Assembly (NCBI RefSeq): GCF_018918155.1
Contig: NZ_JAHLPY010000007.1
Coordinates: 29,965-93,964 of the forward strand
From: Anaerostipes sp. MSJ-23
GTDB taxonomy: Bacteria; Bacillota; Clostridia; Lachnospirales; Lachnospiraceae
Length of the DNA: 64,000 nt
Direction of reading: 5' to 3'
The translations under genes and the position numbers were made by a program. The notes beneath the pieces were generated by a model. It worked only from the letters and a program-made list of their open reading frames with translations. It was not told where the DNA came from and searched no databases. Shown in pieces: positions 22,079 through 32,399 of this stretch (positions within the stretch are counted from its first letter, which is position 1; every line of letters begins with the position of its first letter).

Positions 22079-22231
22079 TTACACCTCTTTCTGAATCTTT
22101 TGTTGATCACCCTGCCTTCTACAAGGTCATAAACATTTTATGTTCATTATAACCTTTTTACAGACAATAGAAAAGAACTTTTTTTAAAAACCATCATTTT
22201 AGAAAATCTTACCTCTATTTTATCACTATTT

Positions 22232-23026
22232 TTATTTAGAAATCATTATTTTATAATAATCTTTTGCTGTTTTTCCTGTATCATCTTTTAATTTTGGATC
22301 TGCTCCATGTTCTTTCATCCACTGAATCATTTTTTCTGACACATTTTCTCTGACTTCCGGATCTTTCTGCATCTGTCGGATATCTTTTTCCTCTTCTTTT
22401 TCAAAAAAACCACTCGCTGCCATCAATGGTGTCGCATTTTGATGGGATGGTTCTTTATGATTAATATCCTCTCCATATTTTAAAAGAAGTTTGGCACACT
22501 CGATTTGATTTTTTTCAAAACCTTTCTCTGTCTCTTGATCTATTCTTGTAGCTCCAGCTATGATAAAAAAAGAACTCCCATCCTCCTGAAAGGATCTTTC
22601 CGATCGCTTTGCTCCAGCTTCCAAAAGCATTTTCAAATACTTGGCTTGCACGCATTCCGAGCACATGTAGTTATCAAGAACTGTATAACCACCTTCATCT
22701 TTCTGATTAATCTTATCCTTATACTTCTGAATCCATTCACCAATCTCTTTTTGACGTTTGCTATCCAAATCATCATCAAAGATTGCATGGATTGGATACT
22801 CTTTATGATAACGAACTTCTTCTATATAAGAATGTGTTACCGAAGAAACCATCATTGCGCCAATCCCTGCAGGAAGAATACAACATAAAATTCCTGCAGC
22901 AAGCACTCCTTTAAAAATCCTGCCTTTTTTTAAAACAATTCCTGCAATACCGATGACAATCAAAAGGATTGCAAAAACTCCACCTCCCAAAGCCATTACA
23001 ATCGCACCCAAAATACCAGCTGCCAT
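22232..23026 (-). CDS. Membrane-anchored ankyrin-repeat protein
   Basis: The protein of about 264 residues begins with two hydrophobic spans (AAGILGAIVMALGGGVFA... and GVLAAGILCCILPAGIGAMM). An extramembrane region with degenerate ankyrin repeats follows (CAKLLLKYGEDINHKEPSHQ, TPLMAASGFF, WMKEHGADPKLKDDTGKTA). I take the ATG at 23026, preceded by GAGGTG. Longer frames upstream run into the intergenic repeat. The function is unknown; it may be a protein-binding surface factor. Confidence 0.75.
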   Translation of the reverse strand: MAAGILGAIVMALGGGVFAILLIVIGIAGIVLKKGRIFKGVLAAGILCCILPAGIGAMMVSSVTHSYIEEVRYHKEYPIHAIFDDDLDSKRQKEIGEWIQKYKDKINQKDEGGYTVLDNYMCSECVQAKYLKMLLEAGAKRSERSFQEDGSSFFIIAGATRIDQETEKGFEKNQIECAKLLLKYGEDINHKEPSHQNATPLMAASGFFEKEEEKDIRQMQKDPEVRENVSEKMIQWMKEHGADPKLKDDTGKTAKDYYKIMISK

Positions 23027-23077
23027 TTTTTCTATCACCTCGATTCTTACTCTATTTCCTATTTCTATCATATATAA

Positions 23078-23222
23078 AAGAAAGAATCCTGTAAAACAGG
23101 ATTCTCCACTTGCTGCATGTCGCTTCAGCGACAACTTTCCCCTCCGCTACAGTGTGATCCTGCCCGAAGAGCTTTTTATTTCATAGGGGATTTCATCGAA
23201 TTTCCCTATGAAATAAAAAAGA
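23078..23222. repeat. 145-bp structured intergenic repeat, copy 2
   Basis: It has the same length and ends as copy 1 (6788-6932). The outer hairpin is perfect (AGAATCCTG/CAGGATTCT), and the A/T stem is extended (TTTCATAGGGGATTTCATCG against its complement). Differences between the copies are frequent in the middle but keep the stems. It lies just before the ankyrin gene and right behind the alcohol dehydrogenase terminator. Confidence 0.75.
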
Positions 23223-23254
23223 TTGGTCTTATCATGAAACAATCAGATCTTTTT
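23215..23254 (-). terminator. Terminator after the alcohol dehydrogenase gene
   Basis: AAAAAGAT...ATCTTTTT forms the stem around a ~24-base loop region. Nearly the same sequence is found at 24557-24595. Confidence 0.65.
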
Positions 23255-23273
23255 CAACTTTTCATCATGAAAA

Positions 23274-24428
23274 TTATAAAGCTGCTTCAAAAATGCTGAT
23301 AATATCTTCTTTGCTAAGTGGTACAAAGGATCCTTTGCATCCATTTGCTGCTTTCTCTGCCATAATATCAAAATATTTTCTATCAATTCCAACTTCTGTT
23401 AATGTTTGTGGCAATCCCATCTTCTGAAAGAAATTTCTGGTGGCTGCAATTGCACTTTTTGCGGCTTCCATATCATTATCAATGAGAATTCCCCAGACAT
23501 TTCTTCCATATTCTGCAAATTTCTTTGCCGTCTTTTCATTTAATGCAAAATCCATCCAATGAGGAGTTAAAATTGCAAGTCCCTCTCCATGCGTAATATC
23601 ATAAAAAGCACTTAATTCATGTTCCATCGGATGGACACACCATGCAACTTCAGCGCCATTTTCAATCAGTCCATTGATTGCCATACTAGCTGCCCACATC
23701 AGATTCGCTCTTGCATCATAATTGTCTGGATGTTCTAAGGCAATCGGACCATAATGGAAAAATGTTTTTAATAATCCTTCTGCAAATCTAGCCTGTACAT
23801 CCGCATGCTCTACATTCGTAAAGTAGTTTTCAAACGTATGACTAATCATATCTGCAGTTCCAGCTGCAGTCTGTTTCTTTGATACTGAAAATGTATATTC
23901 CGGATCCAAAATTGACATTTTAGGTTTTAAATATTCACTTGCTGTTCCCCATTTTTCATTCTTTGACATATCCGAAATCACCGCAAATTTATCCATTTCA
24001 GAGCCCGTTGCCGCAAGCGTCAAAACACTATAAATTGGCAACGCTTTTTTGATGCGGTATGGGGCAATTACAAGATCCCATGGATCTTTATCATAACAAG
24101 CACCAGCCGCCACAACTTTTGCACAATCAATAACACTTCCGCCACCAATGGCAAGTACCATGTCAATGTCTTCCTTTTTGCAAATATCTACACCCTTTCG
24201 CACAGATTCAATCTTTGGATTTGGTTCCACACCAGAAAGTTCAAAAACCTGGAGTCCTGTTTCTTTTAAAATGCTCATTGCTGTGTCATAAATTCCGGCA
24301 CGTTTAATACTTCCTCCCCCATAAACAAGCAATACCTTCTTTCCACTCTCTACCAATTCATCAAGGTGTGAAATTTGTCCTTTTCCAAAATGAATTTTTG
24401 TCGGAATTGAATACGTAAAATTGTTCAT
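23274..24428 (-). CDS. Iron-containing alcohol dehydrogenase (BdhA/YqhD-like)
   Basis: The 384-residue group III dehydrogenase reduces aldehydes to alcohols with NAD(P)H. It starts MNNFTYSIPTKIHFGKG. The nucleotide-binding GGGSVIDCAKVVA block and metal-ligand positions (Asp in AGTADMISHTFE, His in MEHELSAFYDITHGEGLA) are present. Length and motifs match butanol dehydrogenase/YqhD-type enzymes. It stands alone between two related terminators. Confidence 0.9.
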   Translation of the reverse strand: MNNFTYSIPTKIHFGKGQISHLDELVESGKKVLLVYGGGSIKRAGIYDTAMSILKETGLQVFELSGVEPNPKIESVRKGVDICKKEDIDMVLAIGGGSVIDCAKVVAAGACYDKDPWDLVIAPYRIKKALPIYSVLTLAATGSEMDKFAVISDMSKNEKWGTASEYLKPKMSILDPEYTFSVSKKQTAAGTADMISHTFENYFTNVEHADVQARFAEGLLKTFFHYGPIALEHPDNYDARANLMWAASMAINGLIENGAEVAWCVHPMEHELSAFYDITHGEGLAILTPHWMDFALNEKTAKKFAEYGRNVWGILIDNDMEAAKSAIAATRNFFQKMGLPQTLTEVGIDRKYFDIMAEKAANGCKGSFVPLSKEDIISIFEAAL

Positions 24429-24498
24429 ATCTAACCTCCTGAATGTTTCTTGTTGCTGTTATCTGTTAATTTTATTATACCATAACTTTCCTTCTAAC

Positions 24499-24562
24499 AA
24501 GAAAGAATCCTACCTTACATTTTATAGTCCATTTGATTAAAATTTTTTATGAAGTAAAAAAG
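24499..24562. repeat. Deleted copy of the 145-bp repeat
   Basis: Both ends of the repeat are recognisable (AAGAAAGAATCCT at one end, ATGAAGTAAAAAAGA at the other), but about 80 bases from the middle are missing. It lies upstream of the alcohol dehydrogenase gene, so intact and deleted copies flank that gene. Confidence 0.5.
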
Positions 24563-24595
24563 ATCGGCCTTATCATAAAACAATCCGATCTTTTT
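24557..24595 (-). terminator. Terminator after the aldo/keto reductase gene
   Basis: AAAAAGATCGG pairs perfectly with CCGATCTTTTT and is followed by a T-run on the minus strand. Confidence 0.8.
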
Positions 24596-24638
24596 AATAT
24601 GTTTTTATATTAAATAATTATAACTATATGCTTTTTCT

Positions 24639-25478
24639 CTATAAAATAGACATAAACCATTCTACCGTTTCTGGATCATAGTGAGAGAAAAATAAACTCT
24701 TTCCTGTATCTAATTCTTCAATCTTTTTCATCTCATCTTTTGTTAATTCAAAATCATAAACATCAAAGTTTTCCTTCATTCGATTCTCATGAACCGATTT
24801 TGGAATAACAACCACATTAGATTGCAATAAAAATCTCAGAGCTACCTGTGCAACACTCTTTTCATGTTTTTCACCAATTTCTTTTAATACCGGATTGTTG
24901 AAATAGTCATTTCTGCCTTCTGCAAATGGTCCCCAGGACATGATCTGTGTATGATTCTTTTCCAGATATTTCTTAGCTTCTTTCTGCTGCTGGAATACAT
25001 GTGTTTCTACCTGATTAACCGCTGGTTTAATTTTTGCAAAATGTGCAATATCAATGAATCGATCAGGATAGAAGTTTGATACACCGATCGCACGGACTTT
25101 TCCTTCTTCATATGCTTCTTCCATTGCACGGTAACTTCCATAATAGTCACCAAATGGCTGATGAATCAATAAAAGATCGATGTAATCTGTTTTTAATTTT
25201 TTTAGAGATTCTTCGATGGATGCTTTTGCTTTTTCATATCCTGCATTTGTGATCCAAATCTTTGTTGTAATAAATAGTTCTTCTCTTGGCACACCACATT
25301 TTGAGATAGCCTCTCCAACGCCTTCTTCATTTCCATATGCCTGAGCTGTGTCAATGCTTCGATATCCATTTTGAATCGCTGTTAAAACACATTTTTCTGT
25401 ATCTTCTGGTGGTGTCTGATAAACTCCATATCCTAATTGAGGCATTTTTACTCCGTTATTTAATGTTACATATTCCAT
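24639..25478 (-). CDS. Aldo/keto reductase
   Basis: The 279-residue TIM-barrel oxidoreductase reduces carbonyl compounds with NADPH. The tetrad residues are visible in SIDTAQAYGNEE (Asp, Tyr), the ITTKIW Lys and LLLIHQPFGDYY (His). The C-terminal nucleotide loop is VIPKSVHENRMKEN. It resembles the 2,5-diketogluconate reductase subfamily. A divergent LysR gene shares the 137-bp upstream region and probably controls it. AGGAGG precedes the ATG. Confidence 0.9.
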   Translation of the reverse strand: MEYVTLNNGVKMPQLGYGVYQTPPEDTEKCVLTAIQNGYRSIDTAQAYGNEEGVGEAISKCGVPREELFITTKIWITNAGYEKAKASIEESLKKLKTDYIDLLLIHQPFGDYYGSYRAMEEAYEEGKVRAIGVSNFYPDRFIDIAHFAKIKPAVNQVETHVFQQQKEAKKYLEKNHTQIMSWGPFAEGRNDYFNNPVLKEIGEKHEKSVAQVALRFLLQSNVVVIPKSVHENRMKENFDVYDFELTKDEMKKIEELDTGKSLFFSHYDPETVEWFMSIL

Positions 25479-25539
25479 GGATGTTTCCTCCTTTATTACT
25501 TTTATAAAATTGAATAATTATCTTATCTATATTTTTAAG

Positions 25540-25568
25540 TTTACAACGTTTTTTCATCATTGTACAAT
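25540..25568 (+). promoter_or_regulatory. Promoter of the LysR-type gene
   Basis: TTTACA and TACAAT are separated by 17 bases, about 50 bases upstream of the LysR start, in the divergent region shared with the aldo/keto reductase gene. Confidence 0.6.
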
Positions 25569-25615
25569 AGAAATAAAGAAATACAGTTTTCATAATATGA
25601 ATAGTGAGGAATTTT

Positions 25616-26434
25616 ATGTTAAATTTAATTGAACTGGAACAATTTGTTGCTTTTTCTAAATACGGAACTTTATCAAAAGTTTCAAAACTTATGAATATTT
25701 CCCAACCGACCCTTACCCGAAATATGAAGCATGTGGAGGATTCCTTTGGGGTATCTTTGTTTGCACGCCGTAAAAATAAATTGTCTTTAAATGAGACTGG
25801 GATAAAGGCTGTGGAATACGCCAAGCAGCTTTTAAAAGATGAAAAAAATGCAATTTTGATGGTACAGGAATTTGACCGTAAATTGCATTCTATCACGATT
25901 TCATCGTGTGCGCCCGCTCCTTTATGGCTTTTGTCTCCAAAACTTTCCACGGCTTATCCTGATTATACGATTTCTTCTTCCATCTGTGATACAGATAAAG
26001 TTATTTCCGATGTTAAATCAGATGTGATCGATGTTGGAATCCTGCCTTATAAATATATCGATGATTCTTTTTATGTTACACCTTTTTTTACAGAGCATCT
26101 GTCCGTCTGTATTCCTTATGAACATGAATTGTATAAAAAAGATACTTTGACTTTTGATGAGCTAAATGGATATAACTGTCTGCTTCGTGATCAACTTGGA
26201 TTCTGGACAAATCTTTGTAAAAGAAAAATGCCGGCATCCAAATTTCTTATTCAGACAGATGAATCTGAATTTTTAGAGTTAGTACGTTCTTCGACTCTTT
26301 TTTGTTTTACTACAAATTTCGGAACCTATCCAGATGGATTCCTTGAGAATCGAAAGATTATTCCGGTTACAGATAAAGCTGCAAATGTAACTTATTATTT
26401 AGTTTGGAAAAAAGAGAAAGCATATCGCTTTTAA
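25616..26434 (+). CDS. LysR-family transcriptional regulator
   Basis: The 272-residue regulator has an N-terminal winged HTH (LIELEQFVAFSKYGTLSKVS, SQPTLTRNMKHVEDSFGV) and a substrate-binding domain of somewhat reduced length. It starts at the ATG after GAGGA; a GTG four codons earlier lies inside that ribosome binding site. It is divergent from the aldo/keto reductase gene, the usual arrangement for a LysR regulator and its target. The effector is unknown. Confidence 0.9.
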   Translation: MLNLIELEQFVAFSKYGTLSKVSKLMNISQPTLTRNMKHVEDSFGVSLFARRKNKLSLNETGIKAVEYAKQLLKDEKNAILMVQEFDRKLHSITISSCAPAPLWLLSPKLSTAYPDYTISSSICDTDKVISDVKSDVIDVGILPYKYIDDSFYVTPFFTEHLSVCIPYEHELYKKDTLTFDELNGYNCLLRDQLGFWTNLCKRKMPASKFLIQTDESEFLELVRSSTLFCFTTNFGTYPDGFLENRKIIPVTDKAANVTYYLVWKKEKAYRF

Positions 26435-26450
26435 TCTTCTATGAAACAAA

Positions 26451-26488
26451 AAAATCCTCAGAAATTTCACTAAATTTCTGAGGATTTT
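26451..26488 (+). terminator. Bidirectional terminator between the LysR gene and groL
   Basis: AAAATCCTCAGAAATTT pairs with its full complement around a short loop, with A-run and T-run on the two sides. Confidence 0.85.
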
Positions 26489-26547
26489 AGTTATATCAAG
26501 ATAGATTTCACACTAAATTCAAGTTACGCCTCTTAAGTGCTTAATTC

Positions 26548-28179
<1,632 letters not shown>

Positions 28180-28202
28180 TTACGTCCCTCCAAATCAATG
28201 AA

Positions 28203-28475
28203 TTATTCTACGACTGCTAAAATGTCGCTCTGTTTTACGATAATATATTCTTCGTCTTCTAATTTTACTTCTGTTCCAGCGTATTTAGAATAAATAACTT
28301 TCTGACCAACGGAAACTTCCATTTTGACATCTTCTGTTCCAGGACCTACAGCAATAACTTCTGCTTCCTGAGGTTTTTCCTGAGAAGCAGTCGTTAAAAC
28401 GATTCCAGACTTTGTTTTTGTTTCTGCTTCCAGTTGTTTTAATACAACTCTGTCTCCTAATGGTGTTAATTTCAT
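28203..28475 (-). CDS. groS: Co-chaperonin GroES
   Basis: The 90-residue cap of the GroEL chamber starts MKLTPLGDRVVLKQLE. It has the mobile-loop region (TKTKSGIVLTTASQEKPQEA) and the roof/C-terminal KVIYSKYAGTEVK. It is slightly shorter than the usual 94-97 residues. It is first in the groSL operon with AGGAGG before the ATG. Confidence 0.97.
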   Translation of the reverse strand: MKLTPLGDRVVLKQLEAETKTKSGIVLTTASQEKPQEAEVIAVGPGTEDVKMEVSVGQKVIYSKYAGTEVKLEDEEYIIVKQSDILAVVE

Positions 28476-28529
28476 AATAATAATACCTCCTAAATAACTT
28501 AGAAATATGTCTTTTTTTCTTTTTTATTG

Positions 28530-28556
28530 TTAGCACTCACTCTGTACGAGTGCTAA
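28530..28556 (-). promoter_or_regulatory. CIRCE operator (HrcA binding site)
   Basis: A perfect TTAGCACTC-N9-GAGTGCTAA inverted repeat lies between the groSL promoter and groS. It predicts heat-shock repression by HrcA, whose gene is not in this window. Confidence 0.95.
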
Positions 28557-28569
28557 CCTTATGCTTCTA

Positions 28570-28597
28570 AGTATAACACTGACTAAAAAAAATGCAA
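28570..28597 (-). promoter_or_regulatory. Promoter of groSL
   Basis: TTGCAT and TATACT are separated by 16 bases on the minus strand, immediately upstream of CIRCE. The -35 overlaps the stem of the upstream glnS terminator. Confidence 0.75.
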
Positions 28598-28637
28598 CCC
28601 CTTTTTTATAAAATTTCCATAAAAAAGGGATTACATT
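28590..28637 (-). terminator. Terminator after glnS
   Basis: TGTAATCCCTTTTTTAT pairs with ATAAAAAAGGGGTTGCA and is followed by eight T on the minus strand. Confidence 0.85.
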
Positions 28638-28674
28638 CCACTTACAAGAAATACACCAAGGCGTATTTTAATTA

Positions 28675-30333
28675 TTAATTTGGTTTATAAGAGCTCTTAA
28701 GACTTACAATACGATTAAATACCATATGGTCTTTTGTTGAGTCTTTGGTATCCAGGCAAAAATATCCTGTTCTCATAAACTGGAAACTATCTCCAGGTTT
28801 ATACTCTTCCAATGCAGGTTCTACATAAGCATTCGAAATGACCGTTAATGAATTTGGATTTACATTAATGCTTCCATCTTCGTTGTAAACACCTTTTTCT
28901 TCGTCTACGATGTTTTCATATAGTCTCACTTCCGCCTGTTTTGCAGTCTCTGCAGATACCCAATGAATGGTTCCTCGTACTTTTCTTCCATCTGGACTAT
29001 TTCCACCTCTAGATGCAGGGTCATATGTTGCATAAACCGTTGTTACATTTCCATCATCATCAACATCATACCCTGTACATGTTACAAAATATGCGTTCAT
29101 CAGACGGACTTCATTTCCTACATAAAGACGGCGATATTTCTTTGGTTTTTCAATCTTGAAATCTTCACGTTCAATATAAACTTCTCCAGAAAATGGAACC
29201 TGACGAACTCCCATTTCTTCATTTTCCTGATTGTTTGGAACATCAACATATTCAGTCTGTCCTTCTGGATAATTTGTAATCACAAGTTTGATTGGATCTA
29301 AAATTGCAGCCATACGAGGACGTTTTAATTTCAGATCATCACGGATACAATACTCAAGCATCGCAATATCAACAGAGCTGTGGCTTTTTGCAACACCAAC
29401 CAATTCCATAAATTTCTTAATTGCTTCCGGAGTATATCCTCTTCTTCTTAATGCAGATAAAGAAACCAGTCTTGGGTCATCCCATCCATCTACAATTCCA
29501 TCTTCTACCAGTTTTTTAATATAACGTTTTCCTGTAACAACGTTGGTCAGATACAGCTTTGCAAACTCAATCTGTTTTGGCGGATTTTCAAATTCACATT
29601 CATGAACAACCCAGTCATACAATGGTCTATGATCTTCAAACTCCAACGTACAAATCGAATGTGTAACTCCTTCAAATGCATCTTCCAGCGGATGTGCAAA
29701 ATCATACATTGGGTAAATACACCATTTGTTTCCTGTATTGTGATGTTCCATTCTTGCAATACGATAGAGAATTGGATCTCTCATATTCATATTTCCAGAT
29801 GTCATATCAATCTTTGCACGCAGTACTTTACTTCCATCTGGGAATTTTCCATCTTTCATATCACGGAATAACTGCAGATTTTCTTCCGGTGTACGGTCTC
29901 TGTATGGACTGTTCTTTCCAGGTTCTGTCAAAGTTCCACGATATTCACGAATCTGCTCTGGTGTCAGATCACATACATATGCTTTCCCCTTTTTGATCAA
30001 AAATTCTGCACACTCGTACATTTTATCAAAATAGTTGGATGCAAAATAAATATGATCCTTATAATCTGCACCAAGCCATTCCACATCTTCTTTAATGGAA
30101 TGAACATACTCTTCTTTTTCCTTTGTAGGATTTGTATCATCAAAACGGAAATGGAAATCCCCACCATATTCCTTGGCAAGTCCATAATTTAATAAAATAG
30201 ACTTTGCATGTCCAATATGCAGATATCCATTCGGTTCCGGCGGAAATCTTGTTACAACTTTTTTACAATGCCCTTCCGCAATATCTTTATCAATGATCTG
30301 CTCAATAAAATTTTTAGAAACAGTTTCTTCCAT
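28675..30333 (-). CDS. glnS: Glutamine-tRNA ligase
   Basis: The 552-residue class I synthetase charges tRNA-Gln directly. The HIGH motif is in [15 protein letters not shown], and [20 protein letters not shown] is diagnostic of GlnRS. The KMSKS-equivalent loop reads [10 protein letters not shown] instead of the VMSKRKL of E. coli, a variant I believe occurs in clostridial GlnRS. It stands alone with its own terminator. Confidence 0.96.
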   Translation of the reverse strand: MEETVSKNFIEQIIDKDIAEGHCKKVVTRFPPEPNGYLHIGHAKSILLNYGLAKEYGGDFHFRFDDTNPTKEKEEYVHSIKEDVEWLGADYKDHIYFASNYFDKMYECAEFLIKKGKAYVCDLTPEQIREYRGTLTEPGKNSPYRDRTPEENLQLFRDMKDGKFPDGSKVLRAKIDMTSGNMNMRDPILYRIARMEHHNTGNKWCIYPMYDFAHPLEDAFEGVTHSICTLEFEDHRPLYDWVVHECEFENPPKQIEFAKLYLTNVVTGKRYIKKLVEDGIVDGWDDPRLVSLSALRRRGYTPEAIKKFMELVGVAKSHSSVDIAMLEYCIRDDLKLKRPRMAAILDPIKLVITNYPEGQTEYVDVPNNQENEEMGVRQVPFSGEVYIEREDFKIEKPKKYRRLYVGNEVRLMNAYFVTCTGYDVDDDGNVTTVYATYDPASRGGNSPDGRKVRGTIHWVSAETAKQAEVRLYENIVDEEKGVYNEDGSINVNPNSLTVISNAYVEPALEEYKPGDSFQFMRTGYFCLDTKDSTKDHMVFNRIVSLKSSYKPN

Positions 30334-30379
30334 CTTTGTCCTCCATATATTTTGTCTTCTATTTTATCATTTTTACCGT

Positions 30380-31738
30380 CTATATAAGATCCAATGCTTC
30401 TCTTACATTCGATACGCCAATCAAATGAATTTTTGGTTTTTTCTTTATGGCATCAACATTTGCTTTTGGTAAAATACACCGCTTAAATCCAAGTTTTTCT
30501 GCCTCTTTGATTCTCGATTCTCCACCAGAGACTGCCCTTACTTCTCCGACCAATCCAACTTCTCCGAAAATGATCGTATCTTCTGGCAGAGCTGTATTTT
30601 TATAACTCGATGCAATCGCCATAATGATTCCTAAATCGATTGCCGGTTCTCCAAGACGCATACCTCCTGCCAAATTGACATAAGCATCACACCCTCCAAG
30701 CGCAAGTCCAACTCTTTTTTCAAGGACCGCCATCAAAAGATTTACACGATTATAATCAATTCCAACCGCCGTTCTTCGCGGCATCTGAAAACTTGTTGGC
30801 GAAATCAGAGCCTGAATTTCAATTAAAATCGGCCGTGTTCCTTCCATGGAACAGACAACAACCGAACCAGAAGCATCTAGTGGTCTTCCATTCAGCATCG
30901 TTTTTGAAGGATTCTCAACTTCCAAAAGTCCATTTCCAGACATCTCAAAAACACCAATCTCGTTTGTTGATCCAAAACGGTTTTTTACACCACGCAGAAT
31001 GCGATAAGCAGCTTCCCGTTCTCCTTCAAAATATAAAACAGTATCCACCATATGTTCCAGGGTTCTTGGCCCTGCCACAACCCCTTCTTTTGTTACATGT
31101 CCTACAATAAATACCGCAATATTTTCTTCTTTTGCAATACGCATCATCTGAGCCGTAACTTCACGAACCTGGGAAACACTGCCTGCGGCCGAAGATAACT
31201 CTTCACTATACATCGTCTGAATAGAATCAATGACAACAAACTCCGGCTTTGACTTTAAAATTGCCTGACAAATCGCATCTAAATCCGTCTCACAAAACAA
31301 AAGCATTTCCTGTTCAAACGTACCAAGTCTCTCGGCCCTCATTTTAATTTGATGCATGGATTCTTCCCCGGAAATATACAAAACTTTTCGACCGGCATTT
31401 GCCATATTCCGACATACTTGCAAAAGCAAAGTAGATTTTCCAATTCCAGGGTCCCCTCCAACAAGTGAAAGAGAACCTTTCACAATACCGCCTCCAAGCA
31501 CCCGATCAAGCTCCCCAATCCCAGTTGGAATCCGCTCCTCAGATTCCATTACAACTTCGGATATATTCATAGGAGAGGCAGAAGTCTTCAAAGGCTTCGC
31601 CCCTCCCTGCTTGCCGGATGATGCAATCTTTTCTTCTACAAACGTATTCCACTGTTTGCAGGCCGGACACTGCCCCATCCACTTGGAAGATTCATGACCG
31701 CATTCCTTACAAAAATATACTGTTTTTTGCTTTGCCAT
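30380..31738 (-). CDS. radA: DNA repair protein RadA
   Basis: The 452-residue RecA-like protein helps branch migration during recombination. It has the N-terminal zinc finger (YFCKECGHESSKWMGQCPAC), Walker A (GGDPGIGKSTLLLQ), the RadA-specific KNRFGSTNEIG and a C-terminal Lon-like domain (GGMRLGEPAIDLGI). It lies downstream of clpC, recalling the clpC-radA order of Bacillus, with one small gene between. Confidence 0.97.
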   Translation of the reverse strand: MAKQKTVYFCKECGHESSKWMGQCPACKQWNTFVEEKIASSGKQGGAKPLKTSASPMNISEVVMESEERIPTGIGELDRVLGGGIVKGSLSLVGGDPGIGKSTLLLQVCRNMANAGRKVLYISGEESMHQIKMRAERLGTFEQEMLLFCETDLDAICQAILKSKPEFVVIDSIQTMYSEELSSAAGSVSQVREVTAQMMRIAKEENIAVFIVGHVTKEGVVAGPRTLEHMVDTVLYFEGEREAAYRILRGVKNRFGSTNEIGVFEMSGNGLLEVENPSKTMLNGRPLDASGSVVVCSMEGTRPILIEIQALISPTSFQMPRRTAVGIDYNRVNLLMAVLEKRVGLALGGCDAYVNLAGGMRLGEPAIDLGIIMAIASSYKNTALPEDTIIFGEVGLVGEVRAVSGGESRIKEAEKLGFKRCILPKANVDAIKKKPKIHLIGVSNVREALDLI

Positions 31739-31763
31739 AAACTCTCCCTATCCTTTTTGTTTC

Positions 31764-32177
31764 TTACTGTCTTCTTACTCTGACAGCTGCTGGTGTACCT
31801 TCGTTTAATTCCACACCAATGGTTAATTTCCCTGCCAGATTTGCTTTCATAGTTCCAATATTTGTGTTATCAATATATACTTTATATTCCTGCTGTGGTT
31901 CTACTTCCAGCGTAACCTGGACATCTCCTTTAGACTCAATCTCAAATGCAACTCCATCTGCTGTTGCTGCGAAATTATGAACACTTGAACCAGGAACAGA
32001 TTCAAAAATCAGCTGTCCGTTCTTGTCAAGCTTTGTCATTGTTTTGAAGGTTTTAATCTTATAGATGTCTCCTTCAAATGGAATATCACCCTTCTTTGCT
32101 TTTGTATCTAACGTGTAGTCACCAAAACAAAGGGTTCCATTCTCTTCGCTGCGAAATAATTCAGTTACCACTGCCAT
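31764..32177 (-). CDS. Conserved protein of unknown function
   Basis: The 137-residue protein starts MAVVTELFRSEENGTLCFGD after a strong AGGAGG. It looks all-beta, with no signal peptide or membrane span, and has two similar halves: a small globular part, then VTLEVEPQQEYKVYIDNTNI. I believe similar proteins are widespread in Lachnospiraceae, sometimes mislabelled as endosialidase, but I cannot assign a function. It lies between clpC and radA. Confidence 0.75.
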   Translation of the reverse strand: MAVVTELFRSEENGTLCFGDYTLDTKAKKGDIPFEGDIYKIKTFKTMTKLDKNGQLIFESVPGSSVHNFAATADGVAFEIESKGDVQVTLEVEPQQEYKVYIDNTNIGTMKANLAGKLTIGVELNEGTPAAVRVRRQ

Positions 32178-32282
32178 TGTCTTATCCTCCTAATAAATGA
32201 AATTATACTTCCGAGCATCTGTAACATGCTTCCAAACAGGGCAAAAAACATTCCCCTGAACATACATTTTATTATACCTTAT

Positions 32283-32396
32283 CGGACGAAGTCCGTCCAG
32301 CCCTAATAGGGCTATGCATTTGCGCGTGCCCCAGAGGGTATCCCTTTTCGGACGAAGTCTGTTCCGTCCTATTAGGGCTATGCATTTGCGCGTGCC
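32283..32396. repeat. Two 48-bp direct repeats containing palindromes
   Basis: Copies at 32283-32330 and 32349-32396 share CGGACGAAGT, then a variable palindromic core (CAGCCCTAATAGGGCT in the first copy), then ATGCATTTGCGCGTGCC. They fill the gap between clpC and the small gene downstream. They are much more GC-rich than the flanks. They look like REP-type elements and could act as terminators or RNA-stabilising structures. Confidence 0.65.
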
Positions 32397-32399
32397 TTT

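Noticed and set aside
25456..25950. A long minus-strand frame antisense to the LysR gene
   Set aside because: No homology, no ribosome binding site, and the LysR protein on the other strand is complete.
32283..32396. Possible CRISPR-like repeat pair
   Set aside because: There are only two copies, with palindromic cores that differ and no spacer array or cas genes.
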